Of a stretch of 64,000 bases of DNA, positions 53,121 through 64,000 are shown piece by piece. The notes under the pieces are model-generated. The model had not been told where the DNA came from and made no database searches. It saw nothing but the letters and a program-made list of their open reading frames with translations. The DNA comes from Petrolisthes cinctipes. Taxonomy: Eukaryota > Arthropoda > Malacostraca > Decapoda > Porcellanidae. The position numbers and the translations under genes were made by a program. The stretch lies in NCBI GenBank assembly GCA_033782935.1, contig JAWQEG010001234.1, positions 1,434,501-1,498,500 on the forward strand. Reading direction: 5' to 3'. The first letter of the stretch is position 1; each line of letters starts with the position of its first letter.

Positions 53121-56100
53121 TGCCTTTCGCACCTAAAATATCGATTTTCAGCATGTTTTGGGCCTGTATTTTGAAAATACTCTAACACGGAGTAGGCATG
53201 TACAGATCGCTTTGGGACCCAAAAATATCGAATTTTCGGGTGTTTGGAGCCTGAATTTGAGATATAAACGGGTGCAGAAGATGCATACAAATATTGACTT
53301 TGGGCACCTAAAATATCGATTTTGAGCATGTTTTGGGTCTGTATCTTGAAAACATTCTAACTAGGACTAGGCATGTACAAATCGCTTCTAGGACCCCAAA
53401 ATATCGAATTTTGGGGGTTTTTTAGCCTGAATTTGAGATATAAACGGGTGCAGAAGATGCAAACACATATTGACTTTGGGCACCTAAAATATCGATTTTG
53501 AGCATGTTTTGGGTCTGTATCTTAAAAACATTCTAACTAGGAGTAGGCATGTACAGATCGCTTCTAGGACCCAAAAATACCGAATTTTCGGTTGTTTTGA
53601 GCCTGAATTTGAGATATAAATGGGTACAGAAGATGCATCCACATATCAACTTTTGGTCACCTAAAAGATCGATTTTGAGCATGTTTTGGGTCTGTATCTT
53701 GAAAACATTCTAACACGGAGTAGGCATGTACAGATCGCTTCTGGGACCCAAAAAAATCGAATTTTCGGGTGTTTTGAGGTTAAATTTGGGATATAAACGG
53801 GTGCAGAAGATGCATACACATATTGACTTTTGTACCTAAAATATCGATTTTCAGCATATTTTGGGCCTGTATCTAAGTAGGCATGTACAGATCGCTTCTG
53901 GGACCCCAAAATATCGAATTTTCGGGTGTTTAAAGCCTGAATTTAAGATATAAACGGGTACAGAAGATGCATGCACATATCGTCTTTTCTGCACCTAAAG
54001 GATCGATTTTCAGTATGTTTTGGGCATGTATATTGAAAATACTCTAACACGGAGTAGGCATGTACAGATCGCTCCTGGGACCCCAAAATATCGAATTTTT
54101 GGGTGTTTTGGGCCTGAATTTGAGATATCGACTTTCGGCACCTAAAATATCGATTTTAAGCATTTTTTGGGTCTGTATCTGAGTAGGCATGTACAGATCG
54201 CTTCTGGGACCCCAAAATATCGAATGTTCGGGTTTTTTGAGGTTAAATTTAAGATATAAACGGGTACAGAAGATGCATGCACATATCGACTTTGGACACT
54301 TAAAATATCGATTTTTAGCATGTTTTGAGCTTATATTTTGATAACATTCTAGCACTGAGTAGGCATGTACAGATCGCTTCTGGGACCCCAAAATATCGAA
54401 TTGTTGGGTGTTTTAAGCCTGAATTTGATATATAAACGGGTACAGAAAATGCATGCACATATTGACTTTGGGCGCCTAAAATATCGATTTTCAGCATGTT
54501 TTGGGCCTGTATTTTGAAAATACTCTAACACGGAGTAGGCATGTACAGATCGCTTCTGGGACCCAAAAATATCGAATTTACGGGTGTTTTGAGGTTGAAT
54601 TTGAGATATAAACGAGTGCAGAAGATGTGTACACATATTGACTTTGGTCACCTAAAATATCGATTTTCAGCATGTTTTGGGCCTGTATATTGAAAATACT
54701 CTAACACGGAGTAGGCATGTACAGATCACTTCTGGGACCCCCAAATATCAAATTTTCGGGTGTTTTGGGCCTGAATTTGAGATATCGACTTTGGGCACCT
54801 AAAATATCGATTTTTAGCATGTTTTGGGCCTTTATTTTGAAAATATTCTAGCAATGAGTAGGCATGTACAGATCGCTTCTGGGACCCAAAAATATCGAAT
54901 TTTCAGGTGTTTTGAGCCTGATATTGAGATATAAACATGTACTGAAGATGCATGCACATATCAACTTTTGGGCACCTAAAATATCGATTTTGAGCATGTT
55001 TTGGGTCTGTATCTTGAAAACATTCTAACTAGGAGTAGGCATGTACAGATCGCTTCTAGAACCCAAAAATATCGAATTTTCGAGTGGTTTGAGCCTGAAT
55101 TTCAGATATAATCGGGTACAGAAGATGCATGCACATATCGACTTTGGACACTTAAAATATCGATTTTTAGCATGTTTTGAGCCTATATTTTGAAAACATT
55201 CTAGCACTCAGTAGGCATGTACAGATCGCTTCTGGGACCCAAAAATATCGAATTTTCAGGTGTTTGAGGTTAAATTTGAGATATAAAGGGGTGCAGAAGA
55301 CGCATACACATATTGACTTTAGGCACCTAAAACATCGATTTTCAGCATATTTTGGGCCTGTATCTGAGTAGGCATGTACAGATCGCTTCTGGGACCCCAA
55401 AGTATCGAATTTTCGGGTGTTTAGAGCCTGAATTTGAAATATAAAAGTGTACAAAAGATGCATGCACATATCGACTTTTGGGCACCTAAAATATAGATTT
55501 TCTGTATGTTTTGGGCCTGTATTTTAAAAATACTCTAACACAGAGGCGGCATGTACAGATCACTTCTGGGACCCAAAAATATCGAATTTTCGGGTGTTTT
55601 GGGCCTGAATTTGGGATATCGATTTTGGGCACCTAAAATATAGATTTTTAGCATCTTTTGGTCCTATATTTTGAAAATATTCTAGCACTGAGTAGGCATG
55701 TACAGATCGCTTCTGGGACCCCAAAATATCGAATTTTTGGATGTTTTGAGCCTGAATTTGAGATATAAACGGGTACAGAAAATGCATGCACATATTGACT
55801 TTGGGCACCTAAAAGATCGATTTTCAGCATGTTTTGGGCCTGTATTTTGAAAATACTCTAACACGAAGTAGGCATGTACAGATCGCTTTTGGGACCTAAA
55901 ACTATCGAATTTTCGGGTGATTTGAGATTGAATTTGAGATATAAACGGGTGCAGAAGATGCATACACATATCGACTTTTGGGCACCTAAAATATCGATTT
56001 TGAGCACGTTTTGGGTCTGTATCTTGAAAACATTCTAACTAGAGGTAGGCATGTACAGATTGCTTCTAGGACCCTTAAATACCGAATCTTCGGATGTTTT

Positions 56101-57690
56101 GAGTCTGAATTTCAGATATAAACGGGTACAGAAGATACATGCACATATCGACTTTGGACACTTACAATATCGATTTTTAGCATGTTTTGGTCCTGTATTT
56201 TGACAACATTATAACTAGGAGTAGGCATGTACAGATCGCTACTAGGAAACAAAAATACCGAATTTTGGGGTGTTTTGAGCCTGAATTTGAGATATAAACG
56301 GGTACAGAAGATGCAGACATATATCGACTTTGGATATTTAAAATATCGATTTTCTGTATGTTTTGGGCCTGTATTTTGAAAATACTCTAACACGGAGTAG
56401 GCATCTACAGATCGCTTCTGGGACCCCAAAATATCGAATTTTCGGGTGTTTTGGGACTGAATTTGAGATATCGACTTTGGGCACCTAAAATTTCGATTTT
56501 AGCATCATTTGGGCCTATATTTTGAAAATATTCTAGCACTGAGTAGGCATGTACAGATCGCTTCAGGGACCCCAAAATATCGAATTTTCGGGTGTTTTGA
56601 CCCTGAATTTGAGATAAAAACAGGTACTGAAGATGCATGCACATATCGACTTTTGGGCACCTAAAATATCAATTTTGAGCATGTTTTGGGTCTGTATCTT
56701 GAAAACATTTTAACTAGGAGTAGGCATGTACAGATCGCTACTAGCAACTAAAAATACCGAATTTTGGGGTGTTTTGAGCCTGAATTTGAGATATGAACGG
56801 GTACAGAAGATGCATGCACATATCGACTTTGGACACTTAAAATATCGATTTTTAGCATGTTTTGAGCCTATGTTTTGAAAACATTCTAGCACTGAGTAGG
56901 CATGTACAGATCGCTTCTGGGACCCAAAAATATCGAATTTTCGGATGTTTTGAGGTTGAATTTGAGATATAAACGGGTTCTGAAGATGCATACACAATTG
57001 ACTTTGGGCACCTAAAATATCGATTTTAGGCATTTTTTGGGTCTGTATCTGAGTAGGCATGTACAGATCGCTTCTGGGACCCCAAAATATCGAATTTTCG
57101 GGTATTTTGAGGTTGAATTTAAGATATAAACGGGTACAGAAGATGCATGCACATATCGACTTTGGACACATAAAATATCGATTTTTATCATGTTTTGAGC
57201 TTATATTTTGAAAACATTCTAGCACTGAGTAGGCATGTACAGATCGCTTCTGGGACCCAAAAATATCGAATTTTCGGATGTTTTGAGGTTGAATTTAAGA
57301 TATAAACGGGTGCATAAGATGCATACACATATTGACTTTGGGCACCTAAAATATCGATTTTCAGCATGTTTTGGGTTTGTATCTGAGTAGACATGTACAG
57401 ATCGCTTCTGGGACCCCAAAATATCGAATTCTCGGGTGTTTTGAGGTTGAAATTAAGATATAAACGGGTACAGAAGATGGAGGCACATATCGACTTTGGA
57501 CACTTAAAATATCGATTTTTAGCATGTTTTGAGCCTATATTTTGAAAACATTCTAGCACTGAGTAGGCATGTACAGATCGCTTCTGGGACCTAAAAATAT
57601 CGAATTTTCGGGTGTTTTGAGGTTGAATTCGAGATATAAACGGGTGCAGAAGATGCATACACATATTGACTTTGGGCACCTAAAATATCG
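51926..57690 (+). repeat. Long-range duplicated block, copy D
   Basis: This is the partner of 42755-48660. It lacks exactly one 176-bp monomer relative to copy C: the two copies join at the gatataaa landmark near 53620, so the reading of the monomer is unbroken. Apart from that, only scattered substitutions separate the copies. Confidence 0.85.
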
Positions 57691-58084
57691 ATATTTAGCA
57701 TGTTTTGGGCCTGTATCTGAGTAGGCATGTGCAGATCGCTTCTGGGACCCCAAAATATCGAATTTTCGGGTGTTTTGGGACTGAATTTGAGATATCGACT
57801 TTGGGCACCTAAAATTTCGATTTTTAGCATCTTTTGGGCCTATATTTTGAAAATACTCTAGCACTGAGTAGGCATGTACAGATCGCTTCTGGGACCCCAA
57901 AATATCGAATTTTTGGGTGTTTTAAGCCTGAATTTGAGATATAAACGTGTATAGAAAATGCATGCACATATTGACTTTGGGCACCTAAAATATCGATTTT
58001 GAGCATGTTTTGGGTCTCTATCTTGAAAACATTCTAACTAGGACTAGGCATGTACAAATCGCTTCTAGGACCCCAAAATATCGA
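57691..58084 (+). repeat. Junction monomers
   Basis: Satellite monomers joining block D to the 1893-bp array. From about 57961 the sequence matches 51061 onward (offset 6900). Confidence 0.75.
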
Positions 58085-59977
58085 ATGTTGGGGTTTTTTT
58101 AGCCTGAATTTGAGATATAAATGGGTGCAGAAGATGCAAACACATATTGACTTTGGGCACATAAAATATCGATTTTGAGCATGTTTTGGATCTGTATCTT
58201 GAAAACATTCTAACTAGGAGTAGGCATGTACAGATCGCTTCTAGGACCCAAAAATACCGAATTTTCGGTTGTTTTGAGCCTGAATTTGAGATATAAACGT
58301 GTACAGAAGATGCATGCACATATCGACATTGGACACTTAAAATATCGATTTTTAGCATGTTTTGAGCCTATATTTTGAAAACTTTCTAGCACTGAGTAGG
58401 CATGTACAGATAGCTTCAGAGACCCAAAAATATCGAATTTTCGGGTGTTTGGAGCCTGAATTTGAGATATAAATGGGTACAGAAGATGAATCCACATATC
58501 GACTTTTGGTCACCTAAAAGATCGATTTTGAGCATGTTTTGGGTCTTTATCTTGAAAACATTCTAACTAGGTGTAGGCATGTACAGATCGCTTCTGGGAC
58601 CCAAAAACATCGAATTTTCGGGTGTTTAAAGCCTGAATTTAAGATATAAACGGGTACAGAAGATGCATGCACATATCGTCTTTTGGGCACCTAAAGGATC
58701 GATTTTCAGTATGTTTTGGGCATGTATATTGAAAATACTCAAACATGGAGTAGGCATGTACAGATCGCTTCTAGGACCCAAAAATACCGAATTTTCGGGT
58801 ATTTTGTCCCTGAATTTGAGATATAATCGGGTACAGAAGATGCATGCACATATCGACTTTGGACACCTAAAATATCGATTTTTAGCATGTTTTGAGCCTG
58901 TATTTTGAAAATATTCTAGCACTGAGTAGGCATGTACAGATTGCTTCTGGGACCCAAAGATATCGAATTTTCGGGTGTTTTGAGGTTGAATTTGAGATTT
59001 AAACGGGTGCAGAAGATGTATACACAAATTCACTTTGGTCACCTAAAATATCGATTTTTTAGCATGTTTTTGGCCTGTATATTGAAAATACTCTAACACG
59101 GAGTAGGCAAGTACAGATTGCTTCTGAGGCCCCAAAATATCGAATTTTCGGGTGTTTGGAGCCTGAATTTGAGATATAAACGGGTACAGAAGATGCATAC
59201 ACATATTGACTTTGGGCACCTAAAATATCGATATTTAGCATGTTTTGGGCCTGTATCTGAGTAGGCATGTGCAGATCGCTTCTGGGACCCCAAAATATCG
59301 AATTTTCGGGTGTTTTGGGACTGAATTTGAGATATCGACTTTGGGCGCCTAAAATTTCGATTTTTAGCATCTTTTGGGCCTATATTTTGAAAATACTCTA
59401 GCACTGAGTAGGCATGTACAGATCGCTTCTGGGACCCCAAAATATCGAATTTTCGGGTGTTTTAAGCATGAATTTGAGATATAAACGTGTATAGAAAATG
59501 CATGCACATATTGACTTTGGGCACCTGAAATATCGATTTTCAGCATGTTTTGGGCTTGTATTTTGAAAATACTCTAACACGGAGTAGGCATGTACAGATC
59601 GCTTTGATACCCAAAAATATCAAATTTTCGGGTGTTTTGAGCCTGAATTTGATATATAAACAGGTACTGAAGATGCATGCACAAATCGACTTTGGACACT
59701 TAAAATATCGATTTTTAGCATGTTTTAGGCCTTTATTTTAAAAATATTCTAGCACTGAGTAGGCATGTACAGATCATTCCTGGGACCCAAAAATATCGAA
59801 TTTTTGGGTGTTTTGACCCTGAAATTGAGATATAAACAGGTACTGAAGATGCATGCACATATCGACTTTTGGGCACCTAAAATATCGATTTTGAGCATGT
59901 TTTGTTTCTGTATCTTGAAAACATTCTAACTAGCAGTAGGCATGTATAGATCGCTTCTAGGACCCAAAAATACCGAA
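58085..59977 (+). repeat. 1893-bp eleven-monomer HOR, copy 1
   Basis: First and slightly more diverged copy of the right-edge array. Its left part matches the 2401-bp HOR at an offset of 6900 until about 59180, then jumps ahead by about three monomers, which is how the shorter unit arose. Confidence 0.88.
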
Positions 59978-61870
59978 TTTTGGGGCTGTTTTTAGCCTGA
60001 ATTTGAGATATAAACGGGTGCAGAAGATGCAAACACATATTGACTTTGGGCACCTAAAATATCGATTTTGAGCATGTTTTGGGTCTGTATCTTGAAAACA
60101 ATCTAACTAGGAGTAGGCATGTACAGATCGCTTCTAGGACCCAATAATACCGAATTTTAGGTTGTTTTGAGCCTGAATTTGAGATATAAACGGGTAAAGA
60201 AGATTCATGCACATATCGACATTGGACACTTAAAATATCGATTTTTAGCATGTTTTGAGCCTATATTTTGAAAACTTTCTAGCACTGAGTAGGCATGTAC
60301 AGATAGCTTCTGGGACCCAAAAATATCGAATTTTCGGGTGTTTGGAGCCTGAATTTGAGATATAAATGGGTACAGAAGATGCATCCACATATCGACTTTT
60401 GGTCACCTAAAATATCGATTTTGAGCATGTTTTGGGTCTGTATCTTGAAAACATTCTAACTAGGAGTAGGCATGTACAGATCGCTTCTGGGACCCAAAAA
60501 TATCGAATTTTCGGGTGTTTAAAGCCTGAATTTAAGATATAAACGGGTACAGAAGATGCATGCACATATCGTCTTTTGGGCACCTAAAGGATCGATTTTC
60601 AGTATGTTTTGGGCATGTATATTGAAAATACTCTAACATGGAGTAGGCATGTACAGATCGCTTCTAGGACCCAAAAATACCGAATTTTCGGGTATTTTGT
60701 CCCTGAATTTGAGATATAATCGGGTACAGAAGATGCATGCACATATCGACTTTGGACACCTAAAATATCGATTTTTAGCATGTTTTGAGCCTGTATTTTG
60801 AAAATATTCTAGCACTGAGTAGGCATGTACAGATTGCTTCTGGGACCCAAAGATATCGAATTTTCGGGTGTTTTGAGGTTGAATTTGAGATTTAAACGGG
60901 TGCAGAAGATGTATACACAAATTCACTTTGGTCACCTAAAATATCGATTTTTTAGCATGTTTTGGGCCTGTATATTGAAAATACTCTAACACGGAGTAGG
61001 CAAGTACAGATTGCTTCTGAGGCCCCAAAATATCGAATTTTCGGGTGTTTGGAGCCTGAATTTGAGATATAAACGGGTACAGAAGATGCATACACATATT
61101 GACTTTGGGCACCTAAAATATCGATATTTAGCATGTTTTGGGCCTGTATCTGAGTAGGCATGTGCAGATCGCTTCTGGGACCCCAAAATATCGAATTTTC
61201 GGGTGTTTTGGGACTGAATTTGAGATATCGACTTTGGGCGCCTAAAATTTCGATTTTTAGCATCTTTTGGGCCTATATTTTGAAAATACTCTAGCACTGA
61301 GTAGGCATGTACAGATCGCTTCTGGGACCCCAAAATATCGAATTTTCGGGTGTTTTAAGCATGAATTTGAGATATAAACGTGTATAGAAAATGCATGCAC
61401 ATATTGACTTTGGGCACCTGAAATATCGATTTTCAGCATGTTTTGGGCTTGTATTTTGAAAATACTCTAACACGGAGTAGGCATGTACAGATCGCTTTGA
61501 TACCCAAAAATATCAAATTTTCGGGTGTTTTGAGCCTGAATTTGATATATAAACAGGTACTGAAGATGCATGCACAAATCGACTTTGGACACTTAAAATA
61601 TCGATTTTTAGCATGTTTTAGGCCTTTATTTTAAAAATATTCTAGCACTGAGTAGGCATGTACAGATCATTCCTGGGACCCAAAAATATCGAATTTTTGG
61701 GTGTTTTGACCCTGAAATTGAGATATAAACAGGTACTGAAGATGCATGCACATATCGACTTTTGGGCACCTAAAATATCGATTTTGAGCATGTTTTGTTT
61801 CTGTATCTTGAAAACATTCTAACTAGCAGTAGGCATGTATAGATCGCTTCTAGGACCCAAAAATACCGAA
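59978..61870 (+). repeat. 1893-bp eleven-monomer HOR, copy 2
   Basis: Landmarks from 60117 to 62010 give 176, 177, 177, 176, 177, 158, 147, 176, 175, 177 and 177 bp, total 1893. Rare tags are gatcgctttgatacccaaa, gatcattcctgggacc and ggggctgtttttagcc. Confidence 0.92.
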
Positions 61871-63763
61871 TTTTGGGGCTGTTTTTAGCCTGAATTTGAG
61901 ATATAAACGGGTGCAGAAGATGCAAACACATATTGACTTTGGGCACCTAAAATATCGATTTTGAGCATGTTTTGGGTCTGTATCTTGAAAACAATCTAAC
62001 TAGGAGTAGGCATGTACAGATCGCTTCTAGGACCCAATAATACCGAATTTTAGGTTGTTTTGAGCCTGAATTTGAGATATAAACGGGTAAAGAAGATGCA
62101 TGCACATATCGACATTGGACACTTAAAATATCGATTTTTAGCATGTTTTGAGCCTATATTTTGAAAACTTTCTAGCACTGAGTAGGCATGTACAGATAGC
62201 TTCTGGGACCCAAAAATATCGAATTTTCGGGTGTTTGGAGCCTGAATTTGAGATATAAATGGGTACAGAAGATGCATCCACATATCGACTTTTGGTCACC
62301 TAAAATATCGATTTTGAGCATGTTTTGGGTCTGTATCTTGAAAACATTCTAACTAGGAGTAGGCATGTACAGATCGCTTCTGGGACCCAAAAATATCGAA
62401 TTTTCGGGTGTTTAAAGCCTGAATTTAAGATATAAACGGGTACAGAAGATGCATGCACATATCGTCTTTTGGGCACCTAAAGGATCGATTTTCAGTATGT
62501 TTTGGGCATGTATATTGAAAATACTCTAACATGGAGTAGGCATGTACAGATCGCTTCTAGGACCCAAAAATACCGAATTTTCGGGTATTTTGTCCCTGAA
62601 TTTGAGATATAATCGGGTACAGAAGATGCATGCACATATCGACTTTGGACACCTAAAATATCGATTTTTAGCATGTTTTGAGCCTGTATTTTGAAAATAT
62701 TCTAGCACTGAGTAGGCATGTACAGATTGCTTCTGGGACCCAAAGATATCGAATTTTCGGGTGTTTTGAGGTTGAATTTGAGATTTAAACGGGTTCAGAA
62801 GATGTATACACAAATTCACTTTGGTCACCTAAAATATCGATTTTTTAGCATGTTTTGGGCCTGTATATTGAAAATACTCTAACACGGAGTAGGCAAGTAC
62901 AGATTGCTTCTGAGGCCCCAAAATATCGAATTTTCGGGTGTTTGGAGCCTGAATTTGAGATATAAACGGGTACAGAAGATGCATACACATATTGTCTTTG
63001 GGCACCTAAAATATCGATATTTAGCATGTTTTGGGCCTATATCTGAGTAGGCATGTGCAGATCGCTTCTGGGACCCCAAAATATCGAATTTTCGGGTGTT
63101 TTGGGACTGAATTTGAGATATCGACTTTGGGCACCTAAAATTTCGATTTTTAGCATCTTTTGGGCCTATATTTTGAAAATACTGTAGCACTGAGTAGGCA
63201 TGTACAGATCGCTTCTGGGACCCCAAAATATCGAATTTTCGGGTGTTTTAAGCATGAATTTGAGATATAAACGTGTATAGAAAATGCATGCACATATTGA
63301 CTTTGGGCACCTGAAATATCGATTTTCAGCATGTTTTGGGCTTGTATTTTGAAAATACTCTAACACGGAGTAGGCATGTACAGATCGCTTTGATACCCAA
63401 AAATATCAAATTTTCGGGTGTTTTGAGCCTGAATTTGATATATAAACAGGTACTGAAGATGCATGCACAAATCGACTTTGGACACTTAAAATATCGATTT
63501 TTAGCATGTTTTAGGCCTTTATTTTAAAAATATTCTAGCACTGAGTAGGCATGTACAGATCATTCCTGGGACCCAAAAATATCGAATTTTTGGGTGTTTT
63601 GACCCTGAAATTGAGATATAAACAGGTACTGAAGATGCATGCACATATCGACTTTTGGGCACCTAAAATATCGATTTTGAGCATGTTTTGTTTCTGTATC
63701 TTGAAAACATTCTAACTAGCAGTAGGCATGTATAGATCGCTTCTAGGACCCAAAAATACCGAA
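61871..63763 (+). repeat. 1893-bp eleven-monomer HOR, copy 3
   Basis: Near-identical to copy 2. I noticed only a handful of substitutions, for example 62098 g for t, and changes near 62794, 62995, 63028 and 63184. Confidence 0.92.
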
Positions 63764-64000
63764 TTTTGGGGCTGTTTTTAGCCTGAATTTGAGATATAAA
63801 CGGGTGCAGAAGATGCAAACACATATTGACTTTGGGCACCTAAAATATCGATTTTGAGCATGTTTTGGGTCTGTATCTTGAAAACAATCTAACTAGGAGT
63901 AGGCATGTACAGATCGCTTCTAGGACCCAATAATACCGAATTTTAGGTTGTTTTGAGCCTGAATTTGAGATATAAACGGGTAAAGAAGATGCATGCACAT
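63764..64000 (+). repeat. 1893-bp HOR, copy 4 (cut by window edge)
   Basis: The next copy starts here with the same ggggctgtttttagcc tag region and follows copy 3 at an offset of 1893 to the last base. The array therefore continues to the right. Confidence 0.9.

Larger units (their letters stand above)
1..64000 (+). repeat. Satellite DNA array, ~176-bp monomer, fills the window
   Basis: Every line of the window is a variant of one monomer, recognised by the landmarks gcatgtacagatcgcttc, aaaatatcgaattttcgg, gagatataaacgggtac, gatgcatgcacatatcgac and aaaatatcgattttt in fixed order. I estimate roughly 380 monomers. All are in the same orientation; I found no inverted copy. The array starts before base 1 and continues past base 64000. 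The hand consensus is about 40% GC. Length, AT-richness and higher-order organisation match what is known of eukaryotic centromeric or pericentromeric satellites. I do not recognise the family, so no name is given. No other class of feature is visible: no transposon ends, no tRNA or rRNA, no credible coding gene. Confidence 0.98.

Noticed and set aside
1..64000. CRISPR array
   Set aside because: Repeats are 147-177 bp and directly abut, with no unique spacers.
1..64000. Protein-coding tandem repeat gene (for example a cell-wall or silk-like protein)
   Set aside because: The monomer length is most often 176 bp, which changes the frame every unit, and no frame stays open through even one full HOR.
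1..64000. Bacterial or phage origin
   Set aside because: No ribosome binding sites, no coding density and no known prokaryotic tandem structure of this kind. HOR satellite organisation is a eukaryotic trait.
1..64000. Telomeric or rDNA spacer repeats
   Set aside because: No TTAGGG/TTTAGGG-like or other short telomere repeats, and no rRNA gene sequence nearby.

Overview
The whole 64 kb window is one head-to-tail satellite DNA array. I see no gene, RNA gene, transposon, CRISPR array or unique-sequence island. The basic monomer is about 176-177 bp and about 40% GC in a hand-built consensus, and every copy runs in the same orientation. Nucleosome-scale monomers, higher-order repeats (HORs) and tens of kilobases of uninterrupted array point to a eukaryotic nuclear genome, from a centromeric, pericentromeric or other heterochromatic block. 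I cannot name the species or match the repeat to a known satellite family from memory. Recurrent C-to-T and G-to-A differences at the CpG sites of the monomer suggest a host with CpG methylation, for example a plant or vertebrate; this is inference.

The structure is nested on four levels. (1) The 176-bp monomer is itself a diverged dimer of two 88-bp half-units (about 60 of 88 positions identical in my hand alignment), both beginning aaaatatcga. Each half has an A/T-rich first part with A/T tracts spaced about 10-11 bp and a less A/T-rich second part. (2) Four main length classes exist: 176-177, 158, 147 and 146 bp. The short ones are explained by single internal deletions with short matching bases at the junctions. 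(3) Monomer types recur in a set order, best seen as an 835-bp five-monomer cycle (176+158+177+147+177) at 25873-26707. (4) Copies of this cycle have been shuffled, expanded and contracted into many local HORs: 1013 bp x2 (5.6-7.6 kb), 335 bp x2 (9.7-10.4 kb), 1481 bp x2 (14.0-17.0 kb), 2447 bp x2 (16.3-21.2 kb), 500 bp (29.2-30.1 kb), 1335 bp (30.1-32.2 kb), 1493 bp (35.9-38.3 kb), 2401 bp (48.6-53.1 kb) and 1893 bp x3+ (58.1-64.0 kb, running off the right edge).

On top of this are long-range duplications: 9.3-14.7 kb with 21.7-25.7 kb, and 42.8-48.7 kb with 51.9-57.7 kb. They differ by gain or loss of whole monomers, the pattern expected of unequal exchange in register. The left-hand pairs and the 26-35 kb stretch look more diverged. 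The 16-21 kb doubling and the right-edge 1893-bp array are nearly identical between copies, so the most recently homogenised part probably continues beyond the right edge.

Many long open frames exist on the minus strand (up to 275 codons). They are a by-product of a repeat with few antisense stops and several monomer lengths divisible by three. I do not annotate any as a gene.
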